A stretch of DNA of 57,379 nt. Source: Streptomyces sp. SA15 (GTDB taxonomy: Bacteria; Actinomycetota; Actinomycetes; Streptomycetales; Streptomycetaceae). The position numbers and the translations under genes were made by a program. Under the pieces are notes generated by a model. That model was not told the DNA's origin and made no database searches. It saw only the letters and a program-made list of their open reading frames with translations. The stretch lies in NCBI RefSeq assembly GCF_002291145.1, contig NZ_NTGE01000131.1, forward strand, positions 1-57,379, in the 5' to 3' direction. Shown here piece by piece: positions 17,058 to 25,405 of this stretch (the first letter of the stretch is position 1; each line of letters opens with the position of its first letter).

Positions 17058-18311
17058 TCAGGCGCCGAGCACCTCCCGCACGAACGCGTTGGCGAATTTG
17101 CCGCCCGGGTCGAGGTCGCGCGCGAGGGTCCGGAAGTCGTCCAGCCGCGGATACCGCCCCCCGAGCACCTCCGCCGGCGCGGTGAACACCTTCCCCCAGT
17201 GCGGCCGTGCCTCGAAGCCGTCCAGCGCCTCCTCCAGTCTCCGCACCACCGGCCGCACCGCCGCCGTGTCCTCGATCCAGGTGAAGTGCAGCGCCACGGT
17301 GCCCCGTCCGTACGCCGGGCTCAGCCACTGCTCGTCGGCGGCGACCGTACGCACCTCGCAGGTCTGCAGTACGCCGGCGACGGTCTCCCGTATCTCGTCG
17401 ATCGCATACAACGCGTCGACGGCATACCGGCGCGGCAGCAGGTACTCCGACTGCAACTCGGCACCACTGCTCGGCACGAACTCCGCCCGGAAGTGCGGCA
17501 GCCGCTCGTGCCACGGCCCCGGCACCCCGAACTGCTCGGTGCAGTTGACCGCGGGCATCCCCGGCACCGGGTGCATCTTCTCGGTGGCGGGTGCCGCCCA
17601 GGGGAAGTCGGGCAGCGGCTGGTCGGTGCGCCGCTTGAGCCAGACCTGCCGGAAGCCCGGCGCACGCCAGTCGGTGAACATGCTGACGCTGTAGGCGGAC
17701 CCCATCACCGTCTCGAACGTCGCGAAGTCCAGCCCGGCGAGGGGCAGCTCGGTGAACACGTGCTGCTCGACGTCGAAGGAGGGCTCCAGATCGAGGGTGA
17801 GCGCGGTGACGACACCGAGGGCGCCCAAGGAGGTCACCGCACCGCCGAACCGCTCGTCCCCCCGCCCGATGACGACCGTCGAGCCGTCCGCCGTCACGAT
17901 CTCCACCTCGCGCACGGCTGACGCCAGCGGACCGTTGCCGACACCCGAGCCGTGCGTGCCGGTCGCCACCGACCCGGCCACCGAGATGTGCGGCAGGGAG
18001 GCCATGTTGGGCAGGGCGAGGCCGTGGGCATGTACCTGCCGGGCCAGCTCCGCGTAGCGGACGCCGCCGCCGACCCGAACCGCACGGGCCGCCGTGTCGA
18101 CGTCGATCGCGGGCGGCAGCGCGGCCAGCGACAGCAGAACGCCGTCGGCGCCCGGCTCGGCGATCTCGTTGAACGAGTGCCCGCTGCCCAGCACCCGCAC
18201 CTTCGCACTGTCGGCCACGAGGGCGCCGAGCGCGTCGAGCGAGTGCGGGCGGTGCAGCTCCTTGGCGGCGTACGTGATGTTGCCCGCCCAGTTGGTGACC
18301 GTCTCCGTCAT
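17058..18311 (-). CDS. aldO: Alditol oxidase (FAD-dependent, AldO/xylitol oxidase family)
   Basis: 417 residues, the length of Streptomyces AldO, which it resembles closely along its whole length (NWAGNITY, LPNMASLPHISVAGSVATGTHGSGVGNG, MHPVPGMPAVNCTEQFGVPGPWHERLPHF). Known reaction: oxidation of xylitol, sorbitol and similar alditols at C1 with O2, giving the aldose and H2O2. H45 in LGSGHSFNEIA corresponds to the histidine that binds FAD covalently. The C-terminal half is the ALO domain ending in GGKFANAFVREVLGA. ATG at 18311 after GGAGGGACGAC. Divergent from the 2-hydroxyacid dehydrogenase gene. Confidence 0.95.
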   Translation of the reverse strand: MTETVTNWAGNITYAAKELHRPHSLDALGALVADSAKVRVLGSGHSFNEIAEPGADGVLLSLAALPPAIDVDTAARAVRVGGGVRYAELARQVHAHGLALPNMASLPHISVAGSVATGTHGSGVGNGPLASAVREVEIVTADGSTVVIGRGDERFGGAVTSLGALGVVTALTLDLEPSFDVEQHVFTELPLAGLDFATFETVMGSAYSVSMFTDWRAPGFRQVWLKRRTDQPLPDFPWAAPATEKMHPVPGMPAVNCTEQFGVPGPWHERLPHFRAEFVPSSGAELQSEYLLPRRYAVDALYAIDEIRETVAGVLQTCEVRTVAADEQWLSPAYGRGTVALHFTWIEDTAAVRPVVRRLEEALDGFEARPHWGKVFTAPAEVLGGRYPRLDDFRTLARDLDPGGKFANAFVREVLGA

Positions 18312-18343
18312 TCCTGTCGTCCCTCCCGGAAGGTACCTGTGCG

Positions 18344-18373
18344 TTGACCTTCTCATTTACCGCCACCTACCGT
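18344..18373 (+). promoter_or_regulatory. Sigma-70-type promoter of the 2-hydroxyacid dehydrogenase gene
   Basis: TTGACC (18344-18349) and TACCGT (18368-18373) are separated by 18 bp, a good match to the principal-sigma consensus. It would start transcription near 18380, about 40 bases before the TTG start at 18422. Confidence 0.5.
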
Positions 18374-18421
18374 AGAGAGCGGTTTCTATCGCCGCGTCAC
18401 CGAGCCGGGAAGGCCACCCAC

Positions 18422-19429
18422 TTGACCGAGCGTCCCCAGGCATTGTTCGCCATGACCGCCGAGAACGTGCCGCTCGTCTTCCCGCCCGAGGTCCTGGCGC
18501 GGCTGCGGGATGCCGTGGACATCGATCCCGCCCTGGTGGCGCAGGACTTCACCGATCCCCTCGTCGCGAAGACACTCGCCCGCACCGAGTTCCTCGTCAC
18601 CGGCTGGGGCTGCCCCCGCCTCGACGCGGCCGTCCTCGACGCGGCCCCCCGGCTGCGGGCGGTCCTGCACTCGGCCGGCTCGGTCAAGGGCTTCGCCACC
18701 CCCGAGCTGTGGCGGCGCGGCATCGCCGTCTCCTCGGCCGCCGAGGCCAACGCGCTACCCGTCGCCGAGTACACGCTCGCCATGATCCTGCTGGCCGGCA
18801 AGGACGTCTTCGCCGCCCGCGACCGCCTGCGCACCGAACGCGCCTTCCCCGGCTGGGAACTGGTCCCCGGTATCGGCAACCACGGCCGCCGCGTCGGCGT
18901 CGTCGGCGCCTCCCGCATCGGCCGCCGCCTCATCGAACTGCTGCGCCCCTTCGACCTGCGGACCGCCCTCACCGACCCGTACGTCGACGAGGCCGGAGCC
19001 GCCGCGCTCGGCGTACCCCTGCTGAAGCTGGACGACCTCCTGCACACCTCCGAGATCATCACCCTGCACGCCCCCGAAACCCCCGAGACCCGGCATCTGA
19101 TCGGCCGCCGCGAGCTGGCCCTGATGCCCGACGGAGCGGTACTGATCAACACCGCGCGCGGCGGGCTCGTCGATCACGACGCCCTCCTCGCGGAACTGCG
19201 CACCGGGCGCCTCACCGCCATCCTCGACGTCACCGACCCCGAACCGCTGCCCGCCGACTCGCCCCTCTTCGACCTCTCGAACGCCTTCATCACTCCCCAC
19301 CTCGCGGGCTCCCAGGGCAACGAGGTGGCCCGCCTGGGCGCCACGGTCGTGGAGGAGGCCGCACGGCTGCTGTCGGGTGAGCGACTCGCGTACCCGGTCG
19401 ATCCGACGGCCCTGGAGCGGGCGGCGTGA
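18422..19429 (+). CDS. D-isomer-specific 2-hydroxyacid dehydrogenase family protein
   Basis: 335 residues from the TTG at 18422 (GGGAAGG upstream); an ATG at 18452 would be shorter by ten. Substrate-binding and NAD domains are present: VGVVGASRIGRRLIELL (the nucleotide loop reads GxSxIG, not the usual GxGxxG), INTARGGLVDHDALL with the catalytic Arg, a Glu in TDPEPLP, and the catalytic His in FITPHLAGSQGNE. Family role: NAD(P)H-linked interconversion of 2-ketoacids and D-2-hydroxyacids; the exact substrate is unknown. It shares a divergent promoter region with alditol oxidase, so a role in polyol or sugar-acid metabolism is possible. Confidence 0.9.
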   Translation: MTERPQALFAMTAENVPLVFPPEVLARLRDAVDIDPALVAQDFTDPLVAKTLARTEFLVTGWGCPRLDAAVLDAAPRLRAVLHSAGSVKGFATPELWRRGIAVSSAAEANALPVAEYTLAMILLAGKDVFAARDRLRTERAFPGWELVPGIGNHGRRVGVVGASRIGRRLIELLRPFDLRTALTDPYVDEAGAAALGVPLLKLDDLLHTSEIITLHAPETPETRHLIGRRELALMPDGAVLINTARGGLVDHDALLAELRTGRLTAILDVTDPEPLPADSPLFDLSNAFITPHLAGSQGNEVARLGATVVEEAARLLSGERLAYPVDPTALERAA

Positions 19430-19557
19430 GGGCGTGACACCGGCGAACGCCCCCGTACCGGGGCATATCGCACGGCGCGTGGGGACCCGGCACGGCTGAC
19501 GCGCGGGCGTGGGCATACCGTGAGGAGTCGTACGTCCGAACCGGGAGGAGACACGGG

Positions 19558-20877
19558 ATGGGCAGCCGTACCGCGCTGGTCGAGGATCTGATGGAGCGTT
19601 TCCCGCACGTACCGCGGGAAGCCGTCTTCAAAGAGGATCTGCTCCGCGGCGGGTTGGCCTTCGACCCGTCGGCCCTCAGCGACAACGAGAGCGGCGAGGT
19701 GAAGCCGAAGTCGTACTTCATCTTCTCCTTCGACCACGGCACGCTGCCCGAACTCGGCGAGGCCGCGCTCCGGCGACCGCCCGAGGAGATCATCCTCACC
19801 GGAGGCCCGTACGACCTGCGGCGAACCGTCGTGTCGGTGCGCGTGAACCCCGCCTCGCCGTACCGGGTCGCCGCCGACGACGAGGGCGTGCTCGGGCTCT
19901 ACCTCGACGGCAAGCGGATCGCCGACGTCGGTGTGCCACCCATGCCGGAGTACTACCGGCACACCCTCGCCAACGGGAAGTCCGTGATGGAGGTCGCCCC
20001 GACCATCCAGTGGGGCTACCTGATCTACCTCACCGTCTTCCGCGTCTGCCAGTACTTCGGCGCCAAGGAGGAGTGCCAGTACTGCGACATCAACCACAAC
20101 TGGCGCCAGCACAAGGCAGCCGGGCGCCCGTACACGGGAGTCAAGGACGTCGAGGAGGTCCTCGAAGCCCTGGAGATCATCGACCGGTACGACACCCAGA
20201 AGGCGTCCACCGCCTACACGCTCACCGGCGGCGCGATCACGTCGAAGGTCGCCGGGCGCGACGAGGCCGACTTCTACGGCCACTACGCCAAGGCCATCGA
20301 GGAGCGCTTCCCGGGCCGCTGGATCGGCAAGGTCGTCGCCCAGGCGCTGCCCAGGGACGACGTACAGCGGTTCAAGGACTACGGCGTGCAGATCTACCAC
20401 CCCAACTTCGAGGTGTGGGACCGCCGGCTGTTCGAGCTGTACTGCCCGGGCAAGGAGCGCTACGTCGGCCGCGACGAGTGGCACAAGCGCATCCTCGACT
20501 CGGCCGACGTCTTCGGCGCCCGCAACGTGATCCCCAACTTCGTGGCGGGCGTGGAGATGGCCGAGCCCTTCGGCTTCACCACCGTCGACGAGGCGATCGC
20601 CTCCACCACCGAGGGCCTGCGCTTCTTCATGTCGCACGGCATCACGCCCCGCTTCACCACCTGGTGCCCCGAGCCGACGACCCCGCTCGGCAAGGCCAAC
20701 CCGCAGGGCGCGCCCCTGGAGTACCACATCCGCCTGCTGGAGGCCTACCGCGCCACCATGGACGACTTCGGCCTCTCCTCGCCCCCCGGCTACGGCCCGC
20801 CCGGCCCCGGCCGCGCGGTCTTCTCCGTCAGCTCGTTCATGGACAGTCTTCCGGCGGCGGAACCGGTCGAGGTGTAA
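19558..20877 (+). CDS. Radical SAM protein of unrecognised subfamily
   Basis: 439 residues, ATG preceded by CGGGAGGAG. The cysteine cluster is at about 164-176, CQYFGAKEECQYCDI: C-x8-C-x2-C, rather than the classical C-x3-C-x2-C. Other features fit the radical SAM barrel: YTLTGGAITSK (GGE-like strand), IYHPNFEVWD and NVIPNFVAGVEM. About 100 N-terminal residues precede the cluster and have no domain I recognise (KSYFIFSFDHGTLPELGEAALRRPPEEIILTGGPYDLRRTVVSVRVNPASPYRV is spread over that part). No substrate peptide or partner gene lies beside it, so function is unknown. Confidence 0.8.
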   Translation: MGSRTALVEDLMERFPHVPREAVFKEDLLRGGLAFDPSALSDNESGEVKPKSYFIFSFDHGTLPELGEAALRRPPEEIILTGGPYDLRRTVVSVRVNPASPYRVAADDEGVLGLYLDGKRIADVGVPPMPEYYRHTLANGKSVMEVAPTIQWGYLIYLTVFRVCQYFGAKEECQYCDINHNWRQHKAAGRPYTGVKDVEEVLEALEIIDRYDTQKASTAYTLTGGAITSKVAGRDEADFYGHYAKAIEERFPGRWIGKVVAQALPRDDVQRFKDYGVQIYHPNFEVWDRRLFELYCPGKERYVGRDEWHKRILDSADVFGARNVIPNFVAGVEMAEPFGFTTVDEAIASTTEGLRFFMSHGITPRFTTWCPEPTTPLGKANPQGAPLEYHIRLLEAYRATMDDFGLSSPPGYGPPGPGRAVFSVSSFMDSLPAAEPVEV

Positions 20878-21278
20878 CGGCCGGCGTCAGCGTTCGCCCA
20901 CGTCTGGCGGGCGGGCCGCGTCGACGGCCCGAACCGAGTGGACCGGCATCGATACTTTCCGGCCTCCCTTACGTACAACTCACAGAGCAACCAACTCACA
21001 GAGCAACGAGGAGTGGCCGCAGGAACACCGCACGGAGGCCCTGGCCGTCGACGGAGGGGGCGTCGAGGTGGTGTACTCCAACCGGTAGACGGATACGCGG
21101 CGCGCGGCAGGGTGCACCGAGCGGGACGCCCCGGTCGCGCAACCGCCCGCAACTGGATTTGAATACCCCGCTTGTCAGTTGTGTGGGAGGCGTGAAAAGC
21201 TCGTGTCCTGCCGCGAGGTTCCCCCCAACTCCTTTGCCAGTATGGCGAGTTGACCTCGCTTTTGAATGCAGGAGACCC
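20878..21278. other. 401-bp intergenic region with a 16-bp direct repeat
   Basis: CAACTCACAGAGCAAC occurs twice in perfect tandem at 20976-20991 and 20992-21007. The region has lower GC than its flanks and should hold the promoter of the CBM2 membrane protein gene. I see no convincing small gene, terminator or RNA in the rest. Confidence 0.6.
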
Positions 21279-22766
21279 ATGCCCGACCTGCCGACTCCCC
21301 AGGACACCGCCGAGGCCGCGCTGTTCTCCGAGTGCTGGGATGCCGTGCTCTCCTACGCCGACCTGTGCACGGCCGGCTCCACCGCGGCCACCCAACTGGC
21401 CACGGAGGCATTCTCCCTCGGCATGCGTGAGGCCCGCGCCGCGCAGGCCCTTCCGGCCCGCAGCGCCGGCCGCCGCCCCGCCCGCCTGCCCAGGATCCCC
21501 CTGCTGCTGACCGCCGTACGCGAAACGGCGGCGGACTGGGAGACCCAGGGACACGGCCACAGACTCGACCCCGAACTGCGCCTGTGGCTCAACTCCGACA
21601 AGGCCGCCCGCTACACCGGACCCCCGCTCAGCCGCCCGCTCGCACTGCGCGGACTGCGCGACCTCCAGGCAGCCGACGCGGAACTGCTGTGGCTGGCCGA
21701 GGTGGAGGCGCTGCCGCTGTCCGCGGTGGCCCGTCGGCTCGGCCTCGACCCGGCCACCGTGCCCGACGAACTCGCCGAGGTGCGCCGCCTGTTCCGGGAC
21801 CGCTGCCACCGCAACCACCTCGACACGCCGATGGACGCGCAGTGCCGCAGCTACGCCCGGCTGCTCGACGCGGTCACCCGGTCACCGGCCGCCGACACCC
21901 CGAACGACCTCTCCCGGCACCTCGCACGCTGCGTGGGGTGCGCCGAGGCAGCCGCGTGCCTACGGCTGCACGGCGGCGGCCTGCCCGCCGCCCTGGCCGG
22001 CGGAGTGATCGGCTGGGGCGGACTCGCCTACCTGGAGCGCCGCAGAAGAGCCGCCGAGGTCCGCCTCGGCGCCGGGCGCCCCGCACCGGCCGACGGCGAC
22101 GGCACGCCCCCGAACCCCGGCGCGCACAAGGCGCGCGTCGTGCGCAACGGACTCCTCGTCGCGGCCGTTCTCGTCTCCTTGCTGGCGCTCGCCGTGTCGA
22201 TGATGCCGGGCGGCACCGACAACGGCGCCACACCCGCCGACGCCTCCGACCGCGAGCCGGTGGCCGCCGACCCCGGCGTGTCCGTGCCGCCCCTCTCACC
22301 GCTGCCCTCCGGCTCCCCGAAGCCGTCGGACACCGAGACGCCCAGCAAGCCCGACGAATCCGACGGCAAGAACCCCGCCACCACACCCCAGGGCACGTCC
22401 TCGTCCACGGCTCCTGGCGGCGGCGACCCGGACCCCGACAAGAGCGAGCCGCCCACCTGCCGGTTCCGGTACGACCTGGTCAGCGAATGGCCCGACGGCT
22501 TCCAGGCCACCGTGACGGTCACCACCGAGCGTCCACTGGACACCTGGCGCGTCGCCTGGTCCTTCCGCGACGGCCAGAAGGTCGGCCAGATGTGGGACGC
22601 CAGCTTCGCCCAGAACGACTCCCGGGTCACCGCCACGGCAGCCGACTACAACAAGTCGGTCCCCGCGGACGGCTCCCTGGCCTTCGGCTTCCTGGCGTCG
22701 TGGCAGGGGAAGAACTCGCCTGCGTATGGGTTCACGTTGAACGGGCAGCGGTGCGCGAAGGCGTGA
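21279..22766 (+). CDS. Membrane-anchored cellulose-binding (CBM2) protein with sigma-4-like cytoplasmic part
   Basis: 495 residues, ATG at 21279 after GGAG. Residues about 125-175 (LRDLQAADAELLWLAEVEALPLSAVARRLGLDP and on) look like sigma factor region 4. At about 205-225, SRHLARCVGCAEAAACL has the His/Cys spacing of zinc-binding anti-sigma segments. One membrane helix follows (about 292-313, NGLLVAAVLVSLLALAVSMM). Then comes a Pro/Ser/Thr-rich linker of 80 residues and a C-terminal CBM2 with paired cysteines (CRFRY...NGQRC) and tryptophans for cellulose binding. This suggests a protein with an extracellular polysaccharide-binding end and a regulatory inner end. Alternatively the sigma-like part is a structural leftover. 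Confidence 0.85.
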   Translation: MPDLPTPQDTAEAALFSECWDAVLSYADLCTAGSTAATQLATEAFSLGMREARAAQALPARSAGRRPARLPRIPLLLTAVRETAADWETQGHGHRLDPELRLWLNSDKAARYTGPPLSRPLALRGLRDLQAADAELLWLAEVEALPLSAVARRLGLDPATVPDELAEVRRLFRDRCHRNHLDTPMDAQCRSYARLLDAVTRSPAADTPNDLSRHLARCVGCAEAAACLRLHGGGLPAALAGGVIGWGGLAYLERRRRAAEVRLGAGRPAPADGDGTPPNPGAHKARVVRNGLLVAAVLVSLLALAVSMMPGGTDNGATPADASDREPVAADPGVSVPPLSPLPSGSPKPSDTETPSKPDESDGKNPATTPQGTSSSTAPGGGDPDPDKSEPPTCRFRYDLVSEWPDGFQATVTVTTERPLDTWRVAWSFRDGQKVGQMWDASFAQNDSRVTATAADYNKSVPADGSLAFGFLASWQGKNSPAYGFTLNGQRCAKA

Positions 22767-22889
22767 GGGCCCGCACGCACGCGTGAGGGCGAAAATGCGT
22801 TGACGGGGCGCCGTGGGCCGGGTTGGAGTCGCCGCGCCTGCGCGCAGCGGCGGGGTCGGTCCTTCCGACGTTGCTCGCGGGCGCGGTGC

Positions 22890-24176
22890 TCAGGCCGAAG
22901 ATCCCCGCCGCATGATGATCCGCTCCTCCAGCTCCTGGACCGCTGCCGTGTCCTTGATCTGGGGGAGGCGGGCCTGCATGTTGCTTATGCCGTCGTCGAT
23001 CCGTACGGACTGGACTCCATCAGCGCAGTCGAGGAACGCGCTCCAAGTCGCCAGAGCCTGAGTCTCATTGCCCCGTTTCAGTTGGACATGCCCCAGGTCG
23101 GCCAGCACGATGGCGCGGGTGCGTTTGCGGTCGAGGCCGTGAATGTCGAGAGCGAGGTGGAGATGTTCCTCTGCGGCCGGAAGGTCGTTGAGCTTCGCGT
23201 GAATCATGCCGGACTCGTGAGCCCACCGGCCGTGGCTGTAATGGGAGGCCCAGGACTCGCCGGGCAGGGCGGGGGCGTTCTCGATCGCGGTCTGTGCTGA
23301 TCTCAGGAGCCTGGACGCGGTGGTGTGGTCGCCGTCGGCGGCTGCCGCGCGGGCGTGCGTGTTGCGGTAGTAGGCGAGGGCCTTCGGGTTGTCCAACTTG
23401 CGTCCCCGCTCCGCACAGGCTTCCGCAAGCCGTACGGCGGTCGGGACATGCCCAAGATCGATGGCCTGGTCCGCGAGGCCGCGTAGCGCTGTTGCGGCGA
23501 GCTCGTTTTCACCGGCCTCGGCTGCGAGCTTGTAGCTGTGGACGTGGTAACGCTGAGCGAGTCCCTGATTTCCTTCGTCCCGAGCCATCCAGCCGATCAG
23601 ATGCACGAGCTGGCTGGCGGCGCCGAACAGCTCACGACCGACCGGCTCGGTGAAACGGCCGTTGAGCCATCGCTGCACGTCCACGGTCAGGTAACGCACC
23701 GCGAGGTGGCGAGCGTGCCCTCCGCCCAGCTCGGACGCGGCGTCACCCAGCGTCGTGGTCATCGTGCGGATCGCGGATACCTCACCCATTCCGACCTGGA
23801 CCGGGCCGCCCTTGTTCACCCGGCGGGTCACCGCCTCCGCGTCCGTCAGGTCAAGGGCAGCCAGGCCAACGGCGGCGGATGCTGCGAGAAACTGCCGTCG
23901 TTCCACGTCGCTCCCTCCGAGGCGCATGACTGAGCCCACGGTATCGCTGGGAGCCTTCTTGTTCCCATCGGAAAGATCAAGGTTCAAGACCTCTTCGATG
24001 TACGGCAGCCAGTCGGTCGGAACGCGGCGTCCGGTTTCCCACCGGTAGACCTGTTGGCGATCGCAGAACCCGGTCTTCCCCCACCGCGCTACCGACAGTT
24101 CGTCGGCGAGGGTGGCCTGGCTGCACCTCGGGCGCCGTGCTTCGCGAGCCGCGCGGATGCACTCACCGATGGTCAT
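22890..24176 (-). CDS. XRE family regulator with C-terminal TPR repeats
   Basis: 428 residues, ATG at 24176. The N-terminal helix-turn-helix is at residues 1-70 (CSQATLADELSV, RQQVYRWETGRRVP). The remainder is alpha-helical with tetratricopeptide-like repeats (NQGLAQRYHVHSYKLAAEAGENELAATALRGLADQAIDLG and further copies), and RRQFLAASAAVGLAALDL between them. Such XRE-TPR proteins are numerous in Streptomyces and often adjoin accessory or secondary-metabolite genes; many are thought to respond to peptides or other signals. It is separated from the neighbouring cassette by a 308-bp gap containing a palindrome. Confidence 0.9.
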   Translation of the reverse strand: MTIGECIRAAREARRPRCSQATLADELSVARWGKTGFCDRQQVYRWETGRRVPTDWLPYIEEVLNLDLSDGNKKAPSDTVGSVMRLGGSDVERRQFLAASAAVGLAALDLTDAEAVTRRVNKGGPVQVGMGEVSAIRTMTTTLGDAASELGGGHARHLAVRYLTVDVQRWLNGRFTEPVGRELFGAASQLVHLIGWMARDEGNQGLAQRYHVHSYKLAAEAGENELAATALRGLADQAIDLGHVPTAVRLAEACAERGRKLDNPKALAYYRNTHARAAAADGDHTTASRLLRSAQTAIENAPALPGESWASHYSHGRWAHESGMIHAKLNDLPAAEEHLHLALDIHGLDRKRTRAIVLADLGHVQLKRGNETQALATWSAFLDCADGVQSVRIDDGISNMQARLPQIKDTAAVQELEERIIMRRGSSA

Positions 24177-24484
24177 GTCGTGATCCCCATCGACGGTACT
24201 GGTTCACAACTGGCCTACAGGCGGCAGACATTGTGGCAGCTCCCCACGCTGAGTAGCGCGTCGTTGACTGAGTATCACCAGGCCACTCAGTCGTCACTTC
24301 GAGGGAGGCATCGATGACCGCCGGGCTCAGCGGGGGTTGCGATCGAGGAGAAGCAGACCTCGTCCCTGTGTATTCGCCCCCTCGACTCGCGTTTGAGGGC
24401 CGAGCGGACCGTGGAGTCACGCCAGTTCCCATCCTTTTCGATGTGTTCTCGAATACGGCCTTTCCCAACCGTGTCGGCGTTCGG
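24177..24484. promoter_or_regulatory. 308-bp gap with palindrome, candidate XRE operator
   Basis: GACTGAGT (24266-24273) and ACTCAGTC (24285-24292) are perfect inverted repeats 11 bp apart, about 90-115 bp ahead of the XRE-TPR gene. A GGGAGG ribosome binding site precedes an ATG at 24314 on the plus strand, but the frame from it runs antisense into the SUMF1 gene and does not look like protein. The base composition is lower in GC than the surroundings. Confidence 0.35.
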
Positions 24485-25396
24485 TCAGGGGGCGCTCACG
24501 CATCGGAACCCGGTGTCGTTGTCCCGCATGGTGGCGCTCGCCGCGTTCCGCAGCGAGGGTGCAGCGCGTTCGAACGGGCTGGTGAATGCGCTGCCCTTGA
24601 GTGCGTATCTGCCGGGCCCCTCCTCGGTGGAGCACCACTCCCACGTGTTGCCGCACAGGTCATAGACGCCGTAGGGGCTGACGCCGGACTGGTAGCGGGC
24701 GACGGGCGTCGTCGCCCCTATCCCCGCCTCGGAGACGTTGCACTTCGCGGCTGTGGGCTCGTCGCCCCACGGGTAGACACGTCCCTTCGACCCGCGAGCG
24801 GCCTTCTCCCACTGCTGTGCGGTAGGGAGGGCTTTGCCGCACCAGCGTGCGTAGGCGGTGGCATCGTGCCACGTCACCCACACCACCGGATGGTCGAACA
24901 GGCCGTCCGGACAGCGGCCGCCGGGCCAGTGCTGCGGCGGACGCTGCCCGGTGGCGCGTACGAACCGTTCGTAGTCTGCGTTCGTGGTCGGAAAGATGTC
25001 GATGCGGAAGGTGCCTACCCACGTGGGGATGCCTTCGGCTCCGGACAGGTAGATGCCCTCATCGACAGTGACCATGATCTTGCCATCAACGGGATGCCGG
25101 ACGCTTCGCGGGTCGCGGCGCAGCAACTCCTCGGCGCGCTCGTCCTGTTCGGCGGCGGCCTTCTCTGTGAGGAGCTCCGCGAAGCGCTGCTGTACGGCAA
25201 GGCCGGCGCGGGCGAGCAGGGTGTCCAGGGCCTCCTGATTGTCGGGGCGCAGACGGATGCTCGCGCCCCGGCCCTCCCACGTCACGAGCTGGCGATGGCT
25301 CACGCCGACCATGGCGGCGAAGTCCTTGCCGTTCTTTCGAAGGGCCTCCCGCAGCAGGAGGACCTCCCTGCCGGTCCACCTCGTCACCCCCGCCAT
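24485..25396 (-). CDS. HTH-SUMF1 fusion protein (formylglycine-generating-enzyme fold)
   Basis: 303 residues. Residues about 1-60 form a small helix-turn-helix (WTGREVLLLREALRKNGKDF, VSHRQLVTWEGRG). From about 105 a SUMF1/FGE-sulfatase fold follows: IDIFPTTNADYERFV, HPVVWVTWHDATAYARWCG, ALPTAQQWEKAARG, VYPWGDE, GVYDLCGNTWEWC and the closing DNDTGFRCV. The paired active-site cysteines of true formylglycine-generating enzymes are not evident near the C-terminus, and there is no DinB domain as in EgtB. It is therefore not assigned to either; a ligand-sensing regulator or non-haem-iron enzyme is possible. It is 9 bp downstream of the aminotransferase gene, in the same operon. Confidence 0.85.
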   Translation of the reverse strand: MAGVTRWTGREVLLLREALRKNGKDFAAMVGVSHRQLVTWEGRGASIRLRPDNQEALDTLLARAGLAVQQRFAELLTEKAAAEQDERAEELLRRDPRSVRHPVDGKIMVTVDEGIYLSGAEGIPTWVGTFRIDIFPTTNADYERFVRATGQRPPQHWPGGRCPDGLFDHPVVWVTWHDATAYARWCGKALPTAQQWEKAARGSKGRVYPWGDEPTAAKCNVSEAGIGATTPVARYQSGVSPYGVYDLCGNTWEWCSTEEGPGRYALKGSAFTSPFERAAPSLRNAASATMRDNDTGFRCVSAP

Positions 25397-25405
25397 GCCC
25401 GTCCC

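Noticed and set aside
24485..25396. Assignment of the SUMF1 protein as a sulfatase-activating formylglycine-generating enzyme
   Set aside because: No sulfatase lies nearby and the paired active-site cysteines are not seen; left as HTH-SUMF1.
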